This document shows positions 7,912-16,613 of a stretch of 64,000 nucleotides of DNA, piece after piece. Within the stretch, counting starts at the first letter, position 1. Each line of letters starts with the position of its first letter. Under the pieces are notes generated by a model. It was not told the DNA's origin. It searched no databases and worked only from the letters and a program-made list of their open reading frames with translations. The DNA is from an uncultured Muribaculaceae bacterium (lineage in GTDB: Bacteria; Bacteroidota; Bacteroidia; Bacteroidales; Muribaculaceae), in assembly GCA_910587915.1 (NCBI GenBank), contig CAJUOB010000001.1:31070-95069 (forward strand). Reading direction: 5' to 3'. The position numbers and the translations under genes were made by a program.

Positions 7912-10254
7912 TCATTCCTCGGTTGGGGGTTGGGGTTCGGCGGGAGTATCGCCATCTGCTTTAGGGGCAGACTTGGGCCGACGGCGTCGGCGACGGCGTT
8001 TTGCCGGAGCAGTTTCCGCTTCGGTGTCCGCATCGGAAGAATCATCGTCGGCAGACTGATCGCCGTCGGGCATCTCGAGTGCGGGAGCATCAACAATAAG
8101 CGCCGGAAGCATGCTTTCGACATCGGCTATCTCCGACTCAACTTCTACAGCGATTGGTTCGACTGCGATCGTTTGATCTGCGATCGGCATAACCGATTCG
8201 GCTGCAGCTTCGACCTTTGGCTCTGCTTTTGGCTTGGGCTGACGCTCGGGCTTAGGCTTGGGAGCGGGTGCTTTAGGAGCCGGCTGAGCATCGGTATCAG
8301 CGTCTGGTTGCTCCGCCGGTGGTTTCGGCTGAGCCTTAGGCTGCTTGGGCTGCTGTTTAGGTTGCTCCTTGGGCTTGCTGTCTTCCTTGGCTTTCTGTTG
8401 CTCCTTGGGCTGCTGTTTGGGCTGCTCCTTGGGCTTGCTGTCGTCCTTGGCTTTCGGTTGCTCCTTAGGCTGCTGTTTGGGCTGTTCTTTGGGCTTGCTG
8501 TCGTCCTTGGCCTTCGGTTGCTCCTTAGGCTGCTGTTTGGGCTGTTCCTTGGGTTTGGTGTCTTCCTTGGCTTTCTGTTGCTCCTTGGGCTGCTGTTTAG
8601 GCTGTTCCTTGGGTGCAGAAGTATCAGTAGGCTCCTGACCGCGCGATTTTGCCTTTGCCGCCTTCTTGGAGTCGGAACTCTTGCCACTGTCTTTCTCGTC
8701 GCGCAGGGAAATCTCCTTGCGGTCCTTGTCGACAGCGCGGTATTGCAGGTATGCCAGGCTTTGGTCGGGCAGAATCTTAAAGCAACGGCCAAGTTGGCGA
8801 CGCCACTTGCCGTACATGGTAGAAAAGAGCCCTTTCTTCAAGTACGCATCGACATAGGGATGTACATAGACCACGAAGTCGCGCAGGCCAAGTACCTGAA
8901 CCATATATTCGAGTTTCTCGAAGAGAGTGTCGGTGAAAAGAATCGAGGGATTCACACGACCTTTGCCAAGACACGACGGACACTCCTCGTCGACAGTGAT
9001 GTCGAGCACAGGACGCACACGCTGGCGCGTGATCTGCATAAGACCGAACTTGCTCAGCGGCAGTATATTGTGCCGGGCGCGGTCGTTTGCCATTATTTCG
9101 CGCATGTGGTCGTAGAGCTCCTGTCGGTGTTCGGGCTTGGCCATATCGATGAAGTCGACCACGATGATGCCGCCCATGTCGCGCAGACGTAGCTGGCGTG
9201 CAATTTCATCGGCGGCGCGGAGATTCACCTCGAGAGCATTGCTTTCCTGGTCGTTCGTTGCCTTGGAGCGGTTGCCTGAGTTGACATCGATGACATGGAG
9301 TGCCTCGGTGTGCTCAATGATGATATAGGCGCCCGACTTGAAGGAGACGGTTTTGCCGAACGATGATTTAATCTGCCTTGTAATGCCGAAATGGTCGAAT
9401 ATCGGTTCGTCCTTGGCATATAGTTTCACGATATCGCGGCGCTCGGGAGCGATCAGATTCACATAGGTCTGAAGTTGACGGTGAATCTCCGGATCGTTCA
9501 CATGGATACTCTCGAAGGAGGGATTGAATACATCACGCAGCATACCGACCACGCGGTTCTCCTCTTCGAACACGAGTGCCGGAGCTGTCGACTGCTGAGC
9601 CTTGCGGCATGCATCGTCGAAGCACTGCACAAGCGCCTTGAGCTCATGGTTGAGCTCGGCCACTCGCTTACCCTCGGCAGAAGTGCGTATGATCACACCG
9701 AAGTTACGTGGCTTTATGCTCTCCACCAACTGATGAAGACGCAGTTTTTCTTCCGACGACTTTATTTTCTGCGATATCGAGATCTTGTCGCAGAATGGCG
9801 TGAGCACCAGGTAGCGGCCCGTGAAACTGATTTCAGTGGTAAGACGCGGTCCTTTGGACGATATGGGCTCTTTCACAATCTGCACAAGGAGTTCCTTGCC
9901 GGGAGAGAGCACATCGGTCACGGAGCCGTGTTTGTCGATTTCGGGCAGCGGTTTCATCTGCGGCAGCCGCGGCATACGCTTCTTATCGGAAAGAAGCTGC
10001 GACACAAACTGCTCATACGATGCAAAGTGCGAGCCCAAATCAAGATAATGGAGGAATGCATCCTTTTCGTAGCCCACGTTCACAAAGGCGGCATTAAGGC
10101 CCGGCATGAGTTTTTTCACCTTAGCCAGGTATATGTCGCCCACGGCATAGGCGAGGTTGCGCGCTTCTTTCTGAAGCGACACCAGGCGGCCTTCCTCAAG
10201 GAGGGCTATGGAAACCTCGGATGCCTGTACGTCTACTATTAGTTCACTTTTCAT
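7912..10254 (-). CDS. rng: Ribonuclease G/E with long repetitive basic tail
   Basis: Endoribonuclease of the RNase E/G family, acting in rRNA processing and mRNA decay. The N-terminal half (to about 520) holds an S1-like RNA-binding region (30-110), the catalytic aspartates in VIDVNSG (Asp323) and VVDFIDM (Asp367), and the Zn-link CPSCLGKGR (425-433). That much is a complete RNase G. From about 525 to 780 it carries a disordered extension: K/P/Q/E-rich, with four 20-residue units (549-628) built on KEQPKQQPKEQ, then an acidic-alanine stretch and a run of seven arginines before the end. By analogy with RNase E tails this could bind RNA or partner proteins; that is inference. Confidence 0.93.
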   Translation of the reverse strand: MKSELIVDVQASEVSIALLEEGRLVSLQKEARNLAYAVGDIYLAKVKKLMPGLNAAFVNVGYEKDAFLHYLDLGSHFASYEQFVSQLLSDKKRMPRLPQMKPLPEIDKHGSVTDVLSPGKELLVQIVKEPISSKGPRLTTEISFTGRYLVLTPFCDKISISQKIKSSEEKLRLHQLVESIKPRNFGVIIRTSAEGKRVAELNHELKALVQCFDDACRKAQQSTAPALVFEEENRVVGMLRDVFNPSFESIHVNDPEIHRQLQTYVNLIAPERRDIVKLYAKDEPIFDHFGITRQIKSSFGKTVSFKSGAYIIIEHTEALHVIDVNSGNRSKATNDQESNALEVNLRAADEIARQLRLRDMGGIIVVDFIDMAKPEHRQELYDHMREIMANDRARHNILPLSKFGLMQITRQRVRPVLDITVDEECPSCLGKGRVNPSILFTDTLFEKLEYMVQVLGLRDFVVYVHPYVDAYLKKGLFSTMYGKWRRQLGRCFKILPDQSLAYLQYRAVDKDRKEISLRDEKDSGKSSDSKKAAKAKSRGQEPTDTSAPKEQPKQQPKEQQKAKEDTKPKEQPKQQPKEQPKAKDDSKPKEQPKQQPKEQPKAKDDSKPKEQPKQQPKEQQKAKEDSKPKEQPKQQPKQPKAQPKPPAEQPDADTDAQPAPKAPAPKPKPERQPKPKAEPKVEAAAESVMPIADQTIAVEPIAVEVESEIADVESMLPALIVDAPALEMPDGDQSADDDSSDADTEAETAPAKRRRRRRRPKSAPKADGDTPAEPQPPTEE
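8341..8610 (-). repeat. 60-bp tandem repeat coding for the RNase G tail
   Basis: Four in-frame 60-bp units (8371-8610) plus a partial fifth encode the 20-residue repeat based on KEQPKQQPKEQ followed by KAKEDSKP or KAKDDSKP. Units 2 and 3 encode identical peptides. Such repeats change copy number readily by slippage. Confidence 0.9.
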
Positions 10255-10406
10255 GAAAGCAGGGGCTTTGTTTGGTAAATGCGGGATAAAGGATGGAATG
10301 AGAGATTCGGGGGAACTATTGCCGGGTCGGCCGTCGATGACTTCGTGCTTGGCTCAACCATAAGGCATTGCCGGCAACCACGCCACCGGGAGAATCCACG
10401 GCATCA

Positions 10407-10458
10407 ATCAATAAAAACAAAAACAAACCTGTCGCTCCGGGAGGTAAGGGCCTCCCGG
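10407..10458 (-). terminator. Candidate terminator after the small basic peptide gene
   Basis: CCGGGAGG (10437-10444) and CCTCCCGG (10451-10458) form a strong GC hairpin with a 6-nt loop. On the minus strand it is followed, after about 9 nt, by a T-rich run at 10407-10431. The distance from stem to T-run is longer than usual, so this is tentative. The rest of 10255-10516 shows nothing else clear. Confidence 0.4.
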
Positions 10459-10516
10459 GCGCCCAAGCTTGCTTTGTATGCGCGCTATAATTGCGTCCAC
10501 GCGAAATAAGCCGGGC

Positions 10517-10606
10517 TTATTTCTTCTTGTGGCGATTCTTTCTCAGACGTTTTTTACGCTTGTGAGTAGCCATCTTGTGGCCTTTTCTTTTCTTTCCGCT
10601 GGGCAT
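10517..10606 (-). CDS. 29-aa basic peptide, AURKAIP1/COX24-domain type ribosomal protein
   Basis: A very short gene read by hand: ATG at 10604-10606, stop TAA at 10517-10519. The peptide is MPSGKKRKGHKMATHKRKKR followed by LRKNRHKKK, more than half Lys/Arg. It matches the Bacteroidetes-specific peptides annotated as AURKAIP1/COX24 domain proteins, which resemble mitochondrial small-subunit ribosomal proteins and are thought to sit on the 30S subunit. It is placed between the HU gene and the RNase gene, all minus strand. A palindrome AAATAAGCC/GGCTTATTT overlaps its stop codon. Recognition is from sequence pattern memory; the ribosomal role is established knowledge only at family level. Confidence 0.85.
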   Translation of the reverse strand: MPSGKKRKGHKMATHKRKKRLRKNRHKKK

Positions 10607-10694
10607 TTTCGAACGCTTTTTGGAGGTTAGGAATAGGGGTTATTTAATGCCGCCGGGCCGATAACGGCAGCCGACAGGCGAGGGATTGCGACAA

Positions 10695-10973
10695 TTATTC
10701 GCCTTTCACCTCATCCATGAACACGCGTGCGGGCTTGAACGCGGGGATTTTGTGCTCGGGGATGATGATGGTGGTGTTTTTCGAGATGTTGCGGGCGGTC
10801 TTCTCGGAACGGGTCTTCACAATGAAGCTACCGAAACCGCGGAGATATACATTTTCGCCGTTGGCGAGGGAATCCTTAACGACTTCCATGAAACGCTCGA
10901 TGGTGGTGAGCACAGCGGCTTTGTCAAGGCCGGTCGACTTGTAAATTTCGTTGACAATGTCGGCTTTAGTCAT
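10695..10973 (-). CDS. HU family DNA-binding protein
   Basis: Histone-like nucleoid protein of 92 residues. It starts MTKADIVNEIYKSTGL and has the family segment GFGSFIVKTRSEKTARN followed by the DNA-clasping arm IIIPEHKIPAFKPA and a C-terminal helix. The frame stays open 51 codons upstream, but those residues are low-complexity and not HU-like, so the ATG at 10971-10973 is the start. Its 3' neighbour on the same strand is the small basic peptide gene. IHF- and HU-type proteins are hard to separate in Bacteroidetes; call it HU. Confidence 0.93.
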   Translation of the reverse strand: MTKADIVNEIYKSTGLDKAAVLTTIERFMEVVKDSLANGENVYLRGFGSFIVKTRSEKTARNISKNTTIIIPEHKIPAFKPARVFMDEVKGE

Positions 10974-11097
10974 TTTTTTGCGATTTATATGGTTGGTTAT
11001 AATACGTTTTTTGGCATAAACAACGGCAGTGCGCACACGCCCTGCCCGTTTTGCAGGTGCAAATATCGTGATTATTTTTGATTTACGCATAAAACAA

Positions 11098-11154
11098 GGG
11101 CTCAAAAATGCATTTTTTCGCCTCAATGATAGCGAAAAAGCACTTTTCGAGCCC
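11098..11154. terminator. Long inverted repeat after the DUF308 gene
   Basis: An imperfect stem of about 23 bp starts GGGCTC at 11098 and closes GAGCCC at 11154, with A/T-rich inner arms and a loop near CTCAATGATA. It lies 12 nt past the DUF308 stop and upstream of HU. It probably terminates DUF308 transcription, though the trailing T-run is weak. Confidence 0.5.
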
Positions 11155-11165
11155 GTTTAACAAGC

Positions 11166-11786
11166 TTATTCTGTCTTCTCTTCGGCGGCGACCTCCGGTT
11201 TATGCTCTTCGACTGCAGGCGCCGTCGGAGCTTTGCGCAGCGTGCGGTTGCCGGCACTTATAGAAGCAGCCTCCACCAAAGTCATCAAACCGAAGAATGC
11301 CAGAGATATTCCGGTGGTCAGCATTATGGTATAGTCCGAGCGACCGGGCTGCTGCATAAAGATATAGACCGCAGCGCCGCAAAGGGCCATCGGAACCAGA
11401 AAAAACCAACTCGACAGCTTCACAGGCTTCGACCCGAATAGAAGAAGGCAGAATTGGAACAAGGCTCCGAAAAGAAGCAGCACTGCAAACATATATCCTA
11501 CCATTGTCTCGAAAACAGTGCGGAACAGCACCATAACCACTCCAAGTACCACAGCAGCCGCACTTGCGAGCCAGCCGATTGCAGTACCGACAGCTCCTAT
11601 ACGGGCATGCCCGTTCTTGTCGCGTGAGCCAAGAAATACAGTGACATTGGCAACTCCGGCCAATATAAACAATATACCACAACCGATGACCACACTATAG
11701 CTGGCCAAAGCATTGCGGAAAATAATCATGAGAATTCCTACAGCAAGCGTGGCGGTTGCCATAAGGATTAGATTTCGTCCCTTCAT
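11166..11786 (-). CDS. DUF308 (HdeD-like) integral membrane protein
   Basis: The 206-residue product has about six hydrophobic helices arranged in pairs (residues 6-25, 30-50, 65-88, 92-115, 122-140, 150-170) and a polar, acidic C-terminal tail of about 30 residues. This is the pattern of the DUF308/HdeD family of inner-membrane proteins; the family has a loose link to acid resistance in enterobacteria but no biochemical function. The ATG at 11784-11786 is the first in frame. It is flanked by an inverted repeat downstream and is probably a single-gene unit. Confidence 0.75.
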   Translation of the reverse strand: MKGRNLILMATATLAVGILMIIFRNALASYSVVIGCGILFILAGVANVTVFLGSRDKNGHARIGAVGTAIGWLASAAAVVLGVVMVLFRTVFETMVGYMFAVLLLFGALFQFCLLLFGSKPVKLSSWFFLVPMALCGAAVYIFMQQPGRSDYTIMLTTGISLAFFGLMTLVEAASISAGNRTLRKAPTAPAVEEHKPEVAAEEKTE

Positions 11787-11867
11787 AGCGTTATACGATT
11801 TGAATACATTTGGCCAAGAGGCCTCACTCCTTATAACACACAGAAAGGCAAAAGTGTGCGACGCCGG

Positions 11868-12521
11868 CTAATTTTCTTCCTCGGGAGCTATACGGAACTC
11901 GCCTCGGCAATACACGAACCGCAATATCCGCGCCGACACAAGATCGGCAACCGCCGCCGACGCACGTCCGGTGGCTATATGCAGTCCGAGCGCGATATCG
12001 CGCACATCAAGCGGGCCATCGGCTCCGCCCACAAAAGCAGCCACCGCCCCATGCAACGACTCAAAGGCAACCGATGTACGGCTACGTCGCCACGCCTCGA
12101 CCATAAGCGGATGCGCGGCTATATTCTCATCGGCCACACGGTAGTAGGCGCGCCAGCTGCCATCGTGCTCCGACGCCATCACCGGACGCTCCTCCACAGC
12201 CTCGATCTCAGCAACTATAACCAGCAGAGTACCGTCCACCTTATAGCCCTTGAACTCCACATGCACCGACGGCCGGCAGTAGCGGTCGGCGGCCTGCTCG
12301 ACAACATAGATATCCTCTTCGTTGCGCACACCGGCAACAGTGCCGTTATCTTTCACGCCGATGAGCAACCTGCCTCCGCCATTATTGGCGAAAGCCGATA
12401 TGGAGCGCGCTATTTTGCGTGCGTCGGAAATGGCGAATTTAAAATCCTGATGCTCGTGCTCGCCCTGGGCTATCCACGAGTGAATCAGTGAGGCTCCGCG
12501 CACGGCACGGAGATCTTTCAT
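11868..12521 (-). CDS. AlbA_2/Schlafen-like putative DNA-binding protein
   Basis: A 217-residue protein whose first half matches the AlbA_2 domain: HEHQDFKFAISDARKIARSI then AFANNGGGRLLIGVKDNG, the usual E-x-K...fan..GG.l.iGv pattern. The second half (about 120-217) is an alpha-helical, possibly winged-helix region. Such proteins are often called ATP-dependent DNA-binding or RNA helicase-like regulators, but most are uncharacterised. Its start codon ATG (12519-12521) overlaps the stop of the S41 protease gene by four bases, so the two are translationally coupled. It lacks the long C-terminal HATPase-like part of larger family members. Function unknown. Confidence 0.75.
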   Translation of the reverse strand: MKDLRAVRGASLIHSWIAQGEHEHQDFKFAISDARKIARSISAFANNGGGRLLIGVKDNGTVAGVRNEEDIYVVEQAADRYCRPSVHVEFKGYKVDGTLLVIVAEIEAVEERPVMASEHDGSWRAYYRVADENIAAHPLMVEAWRRSRTSVAFESLHGAVAAFVGGADGPLDVRDIALGLHIATGRASAAVADLVSARILRFVYCRGEFRIAPEEEN

Positions 12522-14182
12522 CGCGGCGAAAGAATGCTGTTATACTGCTGTGGGTCGGCAATAAGCTCTGCGGCACGCAGATACACACTATCGCCGGGAA
12601 GAGTGATGAGCACACGGGCTCCATCGTCGTAGTAGCGCGCCGCAATCTCGTCGCGGAGCAGTTCCTTTATATCATTGCGGTTGATATCGAGGTCATGATC
12701 GAGATCGTGCTTCAACATGGCCGACAGCACATCGAACTGTGCCGCCACAGAATCGGTCATATACCCCTCATCGCGGGCTGCCGTGCGCAGATATTCGAGC
12801 GCCGACTCGCACTGGCGGTCGTACTTGAAACGCGCCGGATCGATGAATGCCTTGAAATCATTGAATATGCTGTCGGTCACTTCAAATTCACCCACAGGCA
12901 CCGAATCGGGATGCGCTGCGGCGAAACGGTTGGCATAGTCGAAAGCCCACAAATCGGCGATGATATTGTATATCAACCGGTTCATAGGACGGGCGGTCAC
13001 TGTCACGTCGGGAGTAATACCGCCACCGTCGCGCACGCTACGTCCGGCACGCGTCTTGAACTCGTTGGTAAGGCTGTCGGGTGTACGGGCCGGTGTACCG
13101 TCGGGATTACGGTGCGAGTAGTCAAGAGCCTGAATGAGGCGTCCCGACGGAATATAATATCGGCCTGTTGTAAGTTTCATTATATCATCGTAGGGCAATG
13201 GTCGGGTGGTCTGCACCAAGCCCTTGCCATACGACCGCTGGCCCACAATCACAGCACGGTCGAGATCCTGCAGCGACCCGGCTACAATCTCAGAGGCAGA
13301 GGCAGTGCCTTCGTCGGTAAGCACTACCAGAGGAATTTTAGTATCGAGAGGCTGACGGGTAGTCTTGTACACCTTCTCGCCACGACGGTCGCGTCCACGG
13401 GTACGCACCACTTCGGTACCCTTTGGCACGAAATTGCCCACAATCTGCACCGCACTCTCAAGCAGACCGCCACCATTGCCGCGCAAATCGAGAACTATGC
13501 CTTTAAGAGAAGGATTACGCAGCATATCGGTCACAGCTTCCTTCACACGGCGGGCGCTGCTTTCGTTAAAGGTAGTGAGACGTATAAAGCCCGTGCCGGA
13601 GTCGTCCACACCATAGTATGGAAGCGGATTCACCTTTATGTCGGCACGCACGATGTCGAACGACAGCAACGAATCTTCTGCATGAGGACGGCACACATCC
13701 ACACGCACATTTGTGCCGGCCTGACCGCGAAGACGCCGGCTCACATCGCCTATCTCCGTATTGGCACGCACAGTATCGCCGTCGACGGCTATGATGACGT
13801 CGCCCGGACGCAGACCGTAGCGGCGCGCCGGCGACTCCCATTGAGGCTCGCTTATGAGAACCTTGTCGCCACGCTTCACTATCGTCGAACCAATGCCGGC
13901 ATACTGGCCCTGCGATATCGACAGGAGCTCATCCTGGTCGCCCGCCGGATAGTATTCGGTATAAGGGTCTATCTGATACAGCAAAGCGCCGATGGTCTTA
14001 TCCATTATACTATTGGCATTCAGCGTATCCACATAGTTGGACTGCAGCTCCTTTACGATAGCATTGAATGTACGCAGTTTGCGCGCGAAATCATCTTTGC
14101 GTGCAGCGGCCGGCGTAGCAGCAAGCGCCGAAGCCCCAACACAGGCAGCGGCAAACGCCAGGATATAGAGAAATTTCTTCAT
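12518..14182 (-). CDS. S41 family C-terminal processing peptidase
   Basis: Periplasmic serine protease of the Ctp/tail-specific family. The 554-residue product has a signal peptide (1-21, ending ALA), an N-terminal helical region, a PDZ domain (about 85-165) and the peptidase core with LDLRGNGGGLLESAVQ, the nucleophile Ser in GTASASEIVAGSL and the Lys base in YGKGLVQ. These are the Ser/Lys dyad residues. A further region of about 170 residues follows, as is usual in Bacteroidetes members. It shares a 4-nt overlap with the AlbA_2-like gene downstream. Substrates are likely envelope proteins; gene symbol left blank because several paralogues exist. Confidence 0.93.
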   Translation of the reverse strand: MKKFLYILAFAAACVGASALAATPAAARKDDFARKLRTFNAIVKELQSNYVDTLNANSIMDKTIGALLYQIDPYTEYYPAGDQDELLSISQGQYAGIGSTIVKRGDKVLISEPQWESPARRYGLRPGDVIIAVDGDTVRANTEIGDVSRRLRGQAGTNVRVDVCRPHAEDSLLSFDIVRADIKVNPLPYYGVDDSGTGFIRLTTFNESSARRVKEAVTDMLRNPSLKGIVLDLRGNGGGLLESAVQIVGNFVPKGTEVVRTRGRDRRGEKVYKTTRQPLDTKIPLVVLTDEGTASASEIVAGSLQDLDRAVIVGQRSYGKGLVQTTRPLPYDDIMKLTTGRYYIPSGRLIQALDYSHRNPDGTPARTPDSLTNEFKTRAGRSVRDGGGITPDVTVTARPMNRLIYNIIADLWAFDYANRFAAAHPDSVPVGEFEVTDSIFNDFKAFIDPARFKYDRQCESALEYLRTAARDEGYMTDSVAAQFDVLSAMLKHDLDHDLDINRNDIKELLRDEIAARYYDDGARVLITLPGDSVYLRAAELIADPQQYNSILSPR

Positions 14183-14301
14183 AATAGTTGAAAGTATGGT
14201 CGATCCCGTCCAACAATCTCTTAAACGGTATGCATCAATTAAAAAACAAAATTAATCATTTTTTTGTTGACCGCAATTACGCGGACACCGCTTATACCCA
14301 C

Positions 14302-14337
14302 AAAAAAACGCGGCACCGCAAAATGCCACGTTTTTTT
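14302..14337 (-). terminator. Bidirectional-type terminator before the S41 protease gene
   Basis: A seven-A run, an ACGcGGCA/TGCCaCGT stem with an 8-nt loop, and a seven-T run (14331-14337). It ends transcription of the secreted-protein gene at 14374-15321. Confidence 0.85.
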
Positions 14338-14373
14338 ATAGTGTTTCAACTATCTATCAGAGTATGCTTGAGC

Positions 14374-15321
14374 TTAGAATGCAAGCACGGGGCGCAGAGC
14401 ATTGGAGCCGCCCTTACTGGTCTGCATTATCAATCCATTCTTGAACTGGATTGTGTGTACCGAGCTTTCAGTGTACTCAGTGCTCGACCAGTACACCTCG
14501 CTGAGCGCTGTAGCACCCGGAATCTGCCCCAGACGTGCATTTATTAATATAGCATTGGCATTATCAGGAATGTCTTCATAACCAAGGTCGCCTATATTGC
14601 CGGCGATATCGCCCGAACAGAGAAGCGACACTTCTTTAACAGAAGGCACATACCATCCGCTGGTATTCGAGGGAGCAGGTGTCGACGACATTACAGACGA
14701 TACATTAGCGCCAACCAGCACCTCATAGTCCCAACCGAACTCGTCGTTGTATACATCGATACCTTTGGTATTGTTATAACCCATAATCTTATTGAATACG
14801 CTTGTCATAGCTTCCGAGCGGGTAGTAATCGATACATAGTCAGAATTTTCCTCGATCCACTCGCCTACGGTCATTTCGTAATCGTCATCAAAATCAGAGT
14901 ATGCATCCTGCCATTCGCACTTGGATTGCTTGAGGCCGACGACAAGTCCATGAGTACAGCCGGGAAAATCAGCACGGAGAGCAGCGTCGTCAACGCCGGG
15001 ATCTCCAACATAGAATACCACTCCTATAGGAGTTTTCGATGCATCGAGCTCAGTCGACCAACTGCCATCGGAATAAAAGAAGTCTCCAACTTTGGGATTA
15101 TTAACCGGCGCAGCCAGCGATATCGATTCGATTTTGCTCAGGTCCATATCGGATGTGTAGGTATCGCCAACCGACCAGGATGTTTTATCGGCATTGGCCG
15201 AGAAGCTTACGTTACCATTCACATTCACAGGATCACCGCTTTTGGGTGTAATCACAAACTGCGCATTGGTAAAAACAAACGAGGCCACGACGGCGATTAC
15301 TGCGAGTATATACTTTTTCAT
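14374..15321 (-). CDS. Secreted protein with DUF1566/Lcl-like C-terminal region
   Basis: A 315-residue protein with a clear signal peptide (MKKYILAVIAVVASFVFTNA, 1-20) and an Asp/Ser/Tyr-rich mature part. The C-terminal 130 residues (GWYVPSVKEVSLL ... VYWSSTEY ... GLIMQTSKGG ... LRPVLAF) resemble the Lcl/FISUMP-type domain common in secreted and cell-surface proteins of Bacteroidales, with the diagnostic WSSTE and RPVxAF elements. Role is unknown, probably cell-surface. It ends at a strong terminator and follows another secreted-protein gene by 6 nt on the same strand, so the pair is an operon. Confidence 0.7.
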   Translation of the reverse strand: MKKYILAVIAVVASFVFTNAQFVITPKSGDPVNVNGNVSFSANADKTSWSVGDTYTSDMDLSKIESISLAAPVNNPKVGDFFYSDGSWSTELDASKTPIGVVFYVGDPGVDDAALRADFPGCTHGLVVGLKQSKCEWQDAYSDFDDDYEMTVGEWIEENSDYVSITTRSEAMTSVFNKIMGYNNTKGIDVYNDEFGWDYEVLVGANVSSVMSSTPAPSNTSGWYVPSVKEVSLLCSGDIAGNIGDLGYEDIPDNANAILINARLGQIPGATALSEVYWSSTEYTESSVHTIQFKNGLIMQTSKGGSNALRPVLAF

Positions 15322-15327
15322 GGCTGT

Positions 15328-15792
15328 TTATTTCTTTAAGAATTTAAGAGAACTATTTCCCACACGGAGAACATATACACCGCTACCGAGATTCGAAACA
15401 TCTATCCGTGCGGATGCACTTTCTATCGAGCCGCCGAGTTTCAAGGCGCCCGACATATCATATACAGCATAGGCATGTCCACCACATCCCATGACAAGAA
15501 GTGACGAATTTACGGCGTCGTGCATCATACCGACTTCTGCACCGCCGATATTTTCAATAGCCGACGAGCCGGCCTCATACGTAAACGATACGGATACGAC
15601 TCCATTGATAGCCTCACCGGATCCTTCTGTTCTTACAACGGAAAAGGTTGTGGCATCATCTGCCGAAACAAGCATGCCAACCTGTTCCATCGGAACTTTG
15701 ACACCACTGTCGGTAACCATAGTCCAGCCGGATTCTGCGCGGGAACAGACAATGGATGTCATTGCAACAAATAAAAGTAAAATTTTCTTCAT
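15328..15792 (-). CDS. Small secreted protein with T9SS-like C-terminal tail
   Basis: A 154-residue protein starting MKKILLLFVAMTSIVCSRA (signal peptide 1-19). The last 50 or so residues follow the Por_Secre_tail pattern: AYAVYDMSGALKLGG ... ARIDVSNLGSGVYVLRVGN ... LKFLKK. In type IX secretion this domain targets cargo, but in Muribaculaceae-like genomes similar tails occur on proteins without evident T9SS genes nearby. I use the ATG at 15790-15792, since the upstream extension (to 15825) precedes the signal peptide. It lies 6 nt upstream of the DUF1566-like gene, same strand. Function unknown. Confidence 0.7.
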   Translation of the reverse strand: MKKILLLFVAMTSIVCSRAESGWTMVTDSGVKVPMEQVGMLVSADDATTFSVVRTEGSGEAINGVVSVSFTYEAGSSAIENIGGAEVGMMHDAVNSSLLVMGCGGHAYAVYDMSGALKLGGSIESASARIDVSNLGSGVYVLRVGNSSLKFLKK

Positions 15793-15896
15793 AAAATCGC
15801 ATGATATGTGATTAAGATATCGCAAATGTATGCAATTTTATTCATAACCGCAAAATTAATGAATTATTTACGGCAGAAAATACGTCTATGAAAATT

Positions 15897-16613
15897 TTAT
15901 TCGAGTGAGCGCAGTAGAGCCTCGAGGGCTGTATTGGGGTGGATGGCAAGGGCGCGGCGGCCGTATTGAGCGGCTTTTGCGGGGTCTGTGGGGGCCAGGG
16001 TAGTGGCCAGCGAGGCCAAGGCCGAATAGCTCGCAGGAGCTATGTCGAGGATCTTTTCCCACGATGATACTGCGGTTGCGGTATCGCCGGTTAGAAGCGC
16101 CCCTTCGGCAAGAGTGGCAAGGGCATCGGTATCGGCCGGATTACCGGCAAGCATCCTGCGGCTGTAGGCAATCATATTCGCAGGGTCGCGCCGCATGGTG
16201 TAGTATCTCAACAGACGTATATCGAGCACTCGATGAAGCCAAGGCAGCTCGCTCTGTAGCCTGAGCAGCAGACGCTCGTATATCTCGGGCGAGTGCAGTG
16301 CGAAAGCACCGGCGCACACCGGCTCAAGCAGCGAATCGACAGGCACTGAATGCGCCAGAGCTCTCTCAACCGTTGCCCGGCTCCCGACCGAATCGGAGCG
16401 CATCTCCTGGGCAAGCAGCATACGGGCATATGGCAGCGGGGCGTCCGGTGCACTGTCCGACAGAAGCATATAGAGTGCCGTCGCCCCGGCCCATTCTGAA
16501 TTATCAAAAGCACGCGCAGCTTTGGCAGCCAAAGCACTATCGGGCGCCTCGGCTGCATGGAGCACCGAAGTGACCGACAGAAGCACTATTGCAATGTATC
16601 TCGCCGCCGACAT
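15897..16613 (-). CDS. Periplasmic TPR-repeat protein
   Basis: The 238-residue product has a signal peptide (about 1-20, ending LHAAEA) and then tetratricopeptide-type helices, clearest at AKAARAFDNSEWAGATALYMLL and at DTDALATLAEGALLTGDTATAVSSWEKILDIAP, ending with PAKAAQYGRRALAIHP. TPR proteins mediate protein contacts; no specific partner is evident. Its ATG overlaps the TGA of the nucleoside kinase gene by one base (TGATG), so translation is coupled to that gene. Confidence 0.75.
   Translation of the reverse strand: MSAARYIAIVLLSVTSVLHAAEAPDSALAAKAARAFDNSEWAGATALYMLLSDSAPDAPLPYARMLLAQEMRSDSVGSRATVERALAHSVPVDSLLEPVCAGAFALHSPEIYERLLLRLQSELPWLHRVLDIRLLRYYTMRRDPANMIAYSRRMLAGNPADTDALATLAEGALLTGDTATAVSSWEKILDIAPASYSALASLATTLAPTDPAKAAQYGRRALAIHPNTALEALLRSLE

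Noticed and set aside
7759..9192. Plus-strand open frame (477 codons) opposite RNase G
   Set aside because: Leucine/glycine-rich low-complexity translation of the reverse of the K/P/Q repeat; not a membrane protein, just the antisense of repetitive DNA.
12488..14191. Long open frame (567 codons) on the plus strand opposite the S41 protease gene
   Set aside because: It mirrors the protease codons, has high His/Arg/Ile content and no family resemblance. The minus strand gene has signal peptide, PDZ and catalytic motifs.
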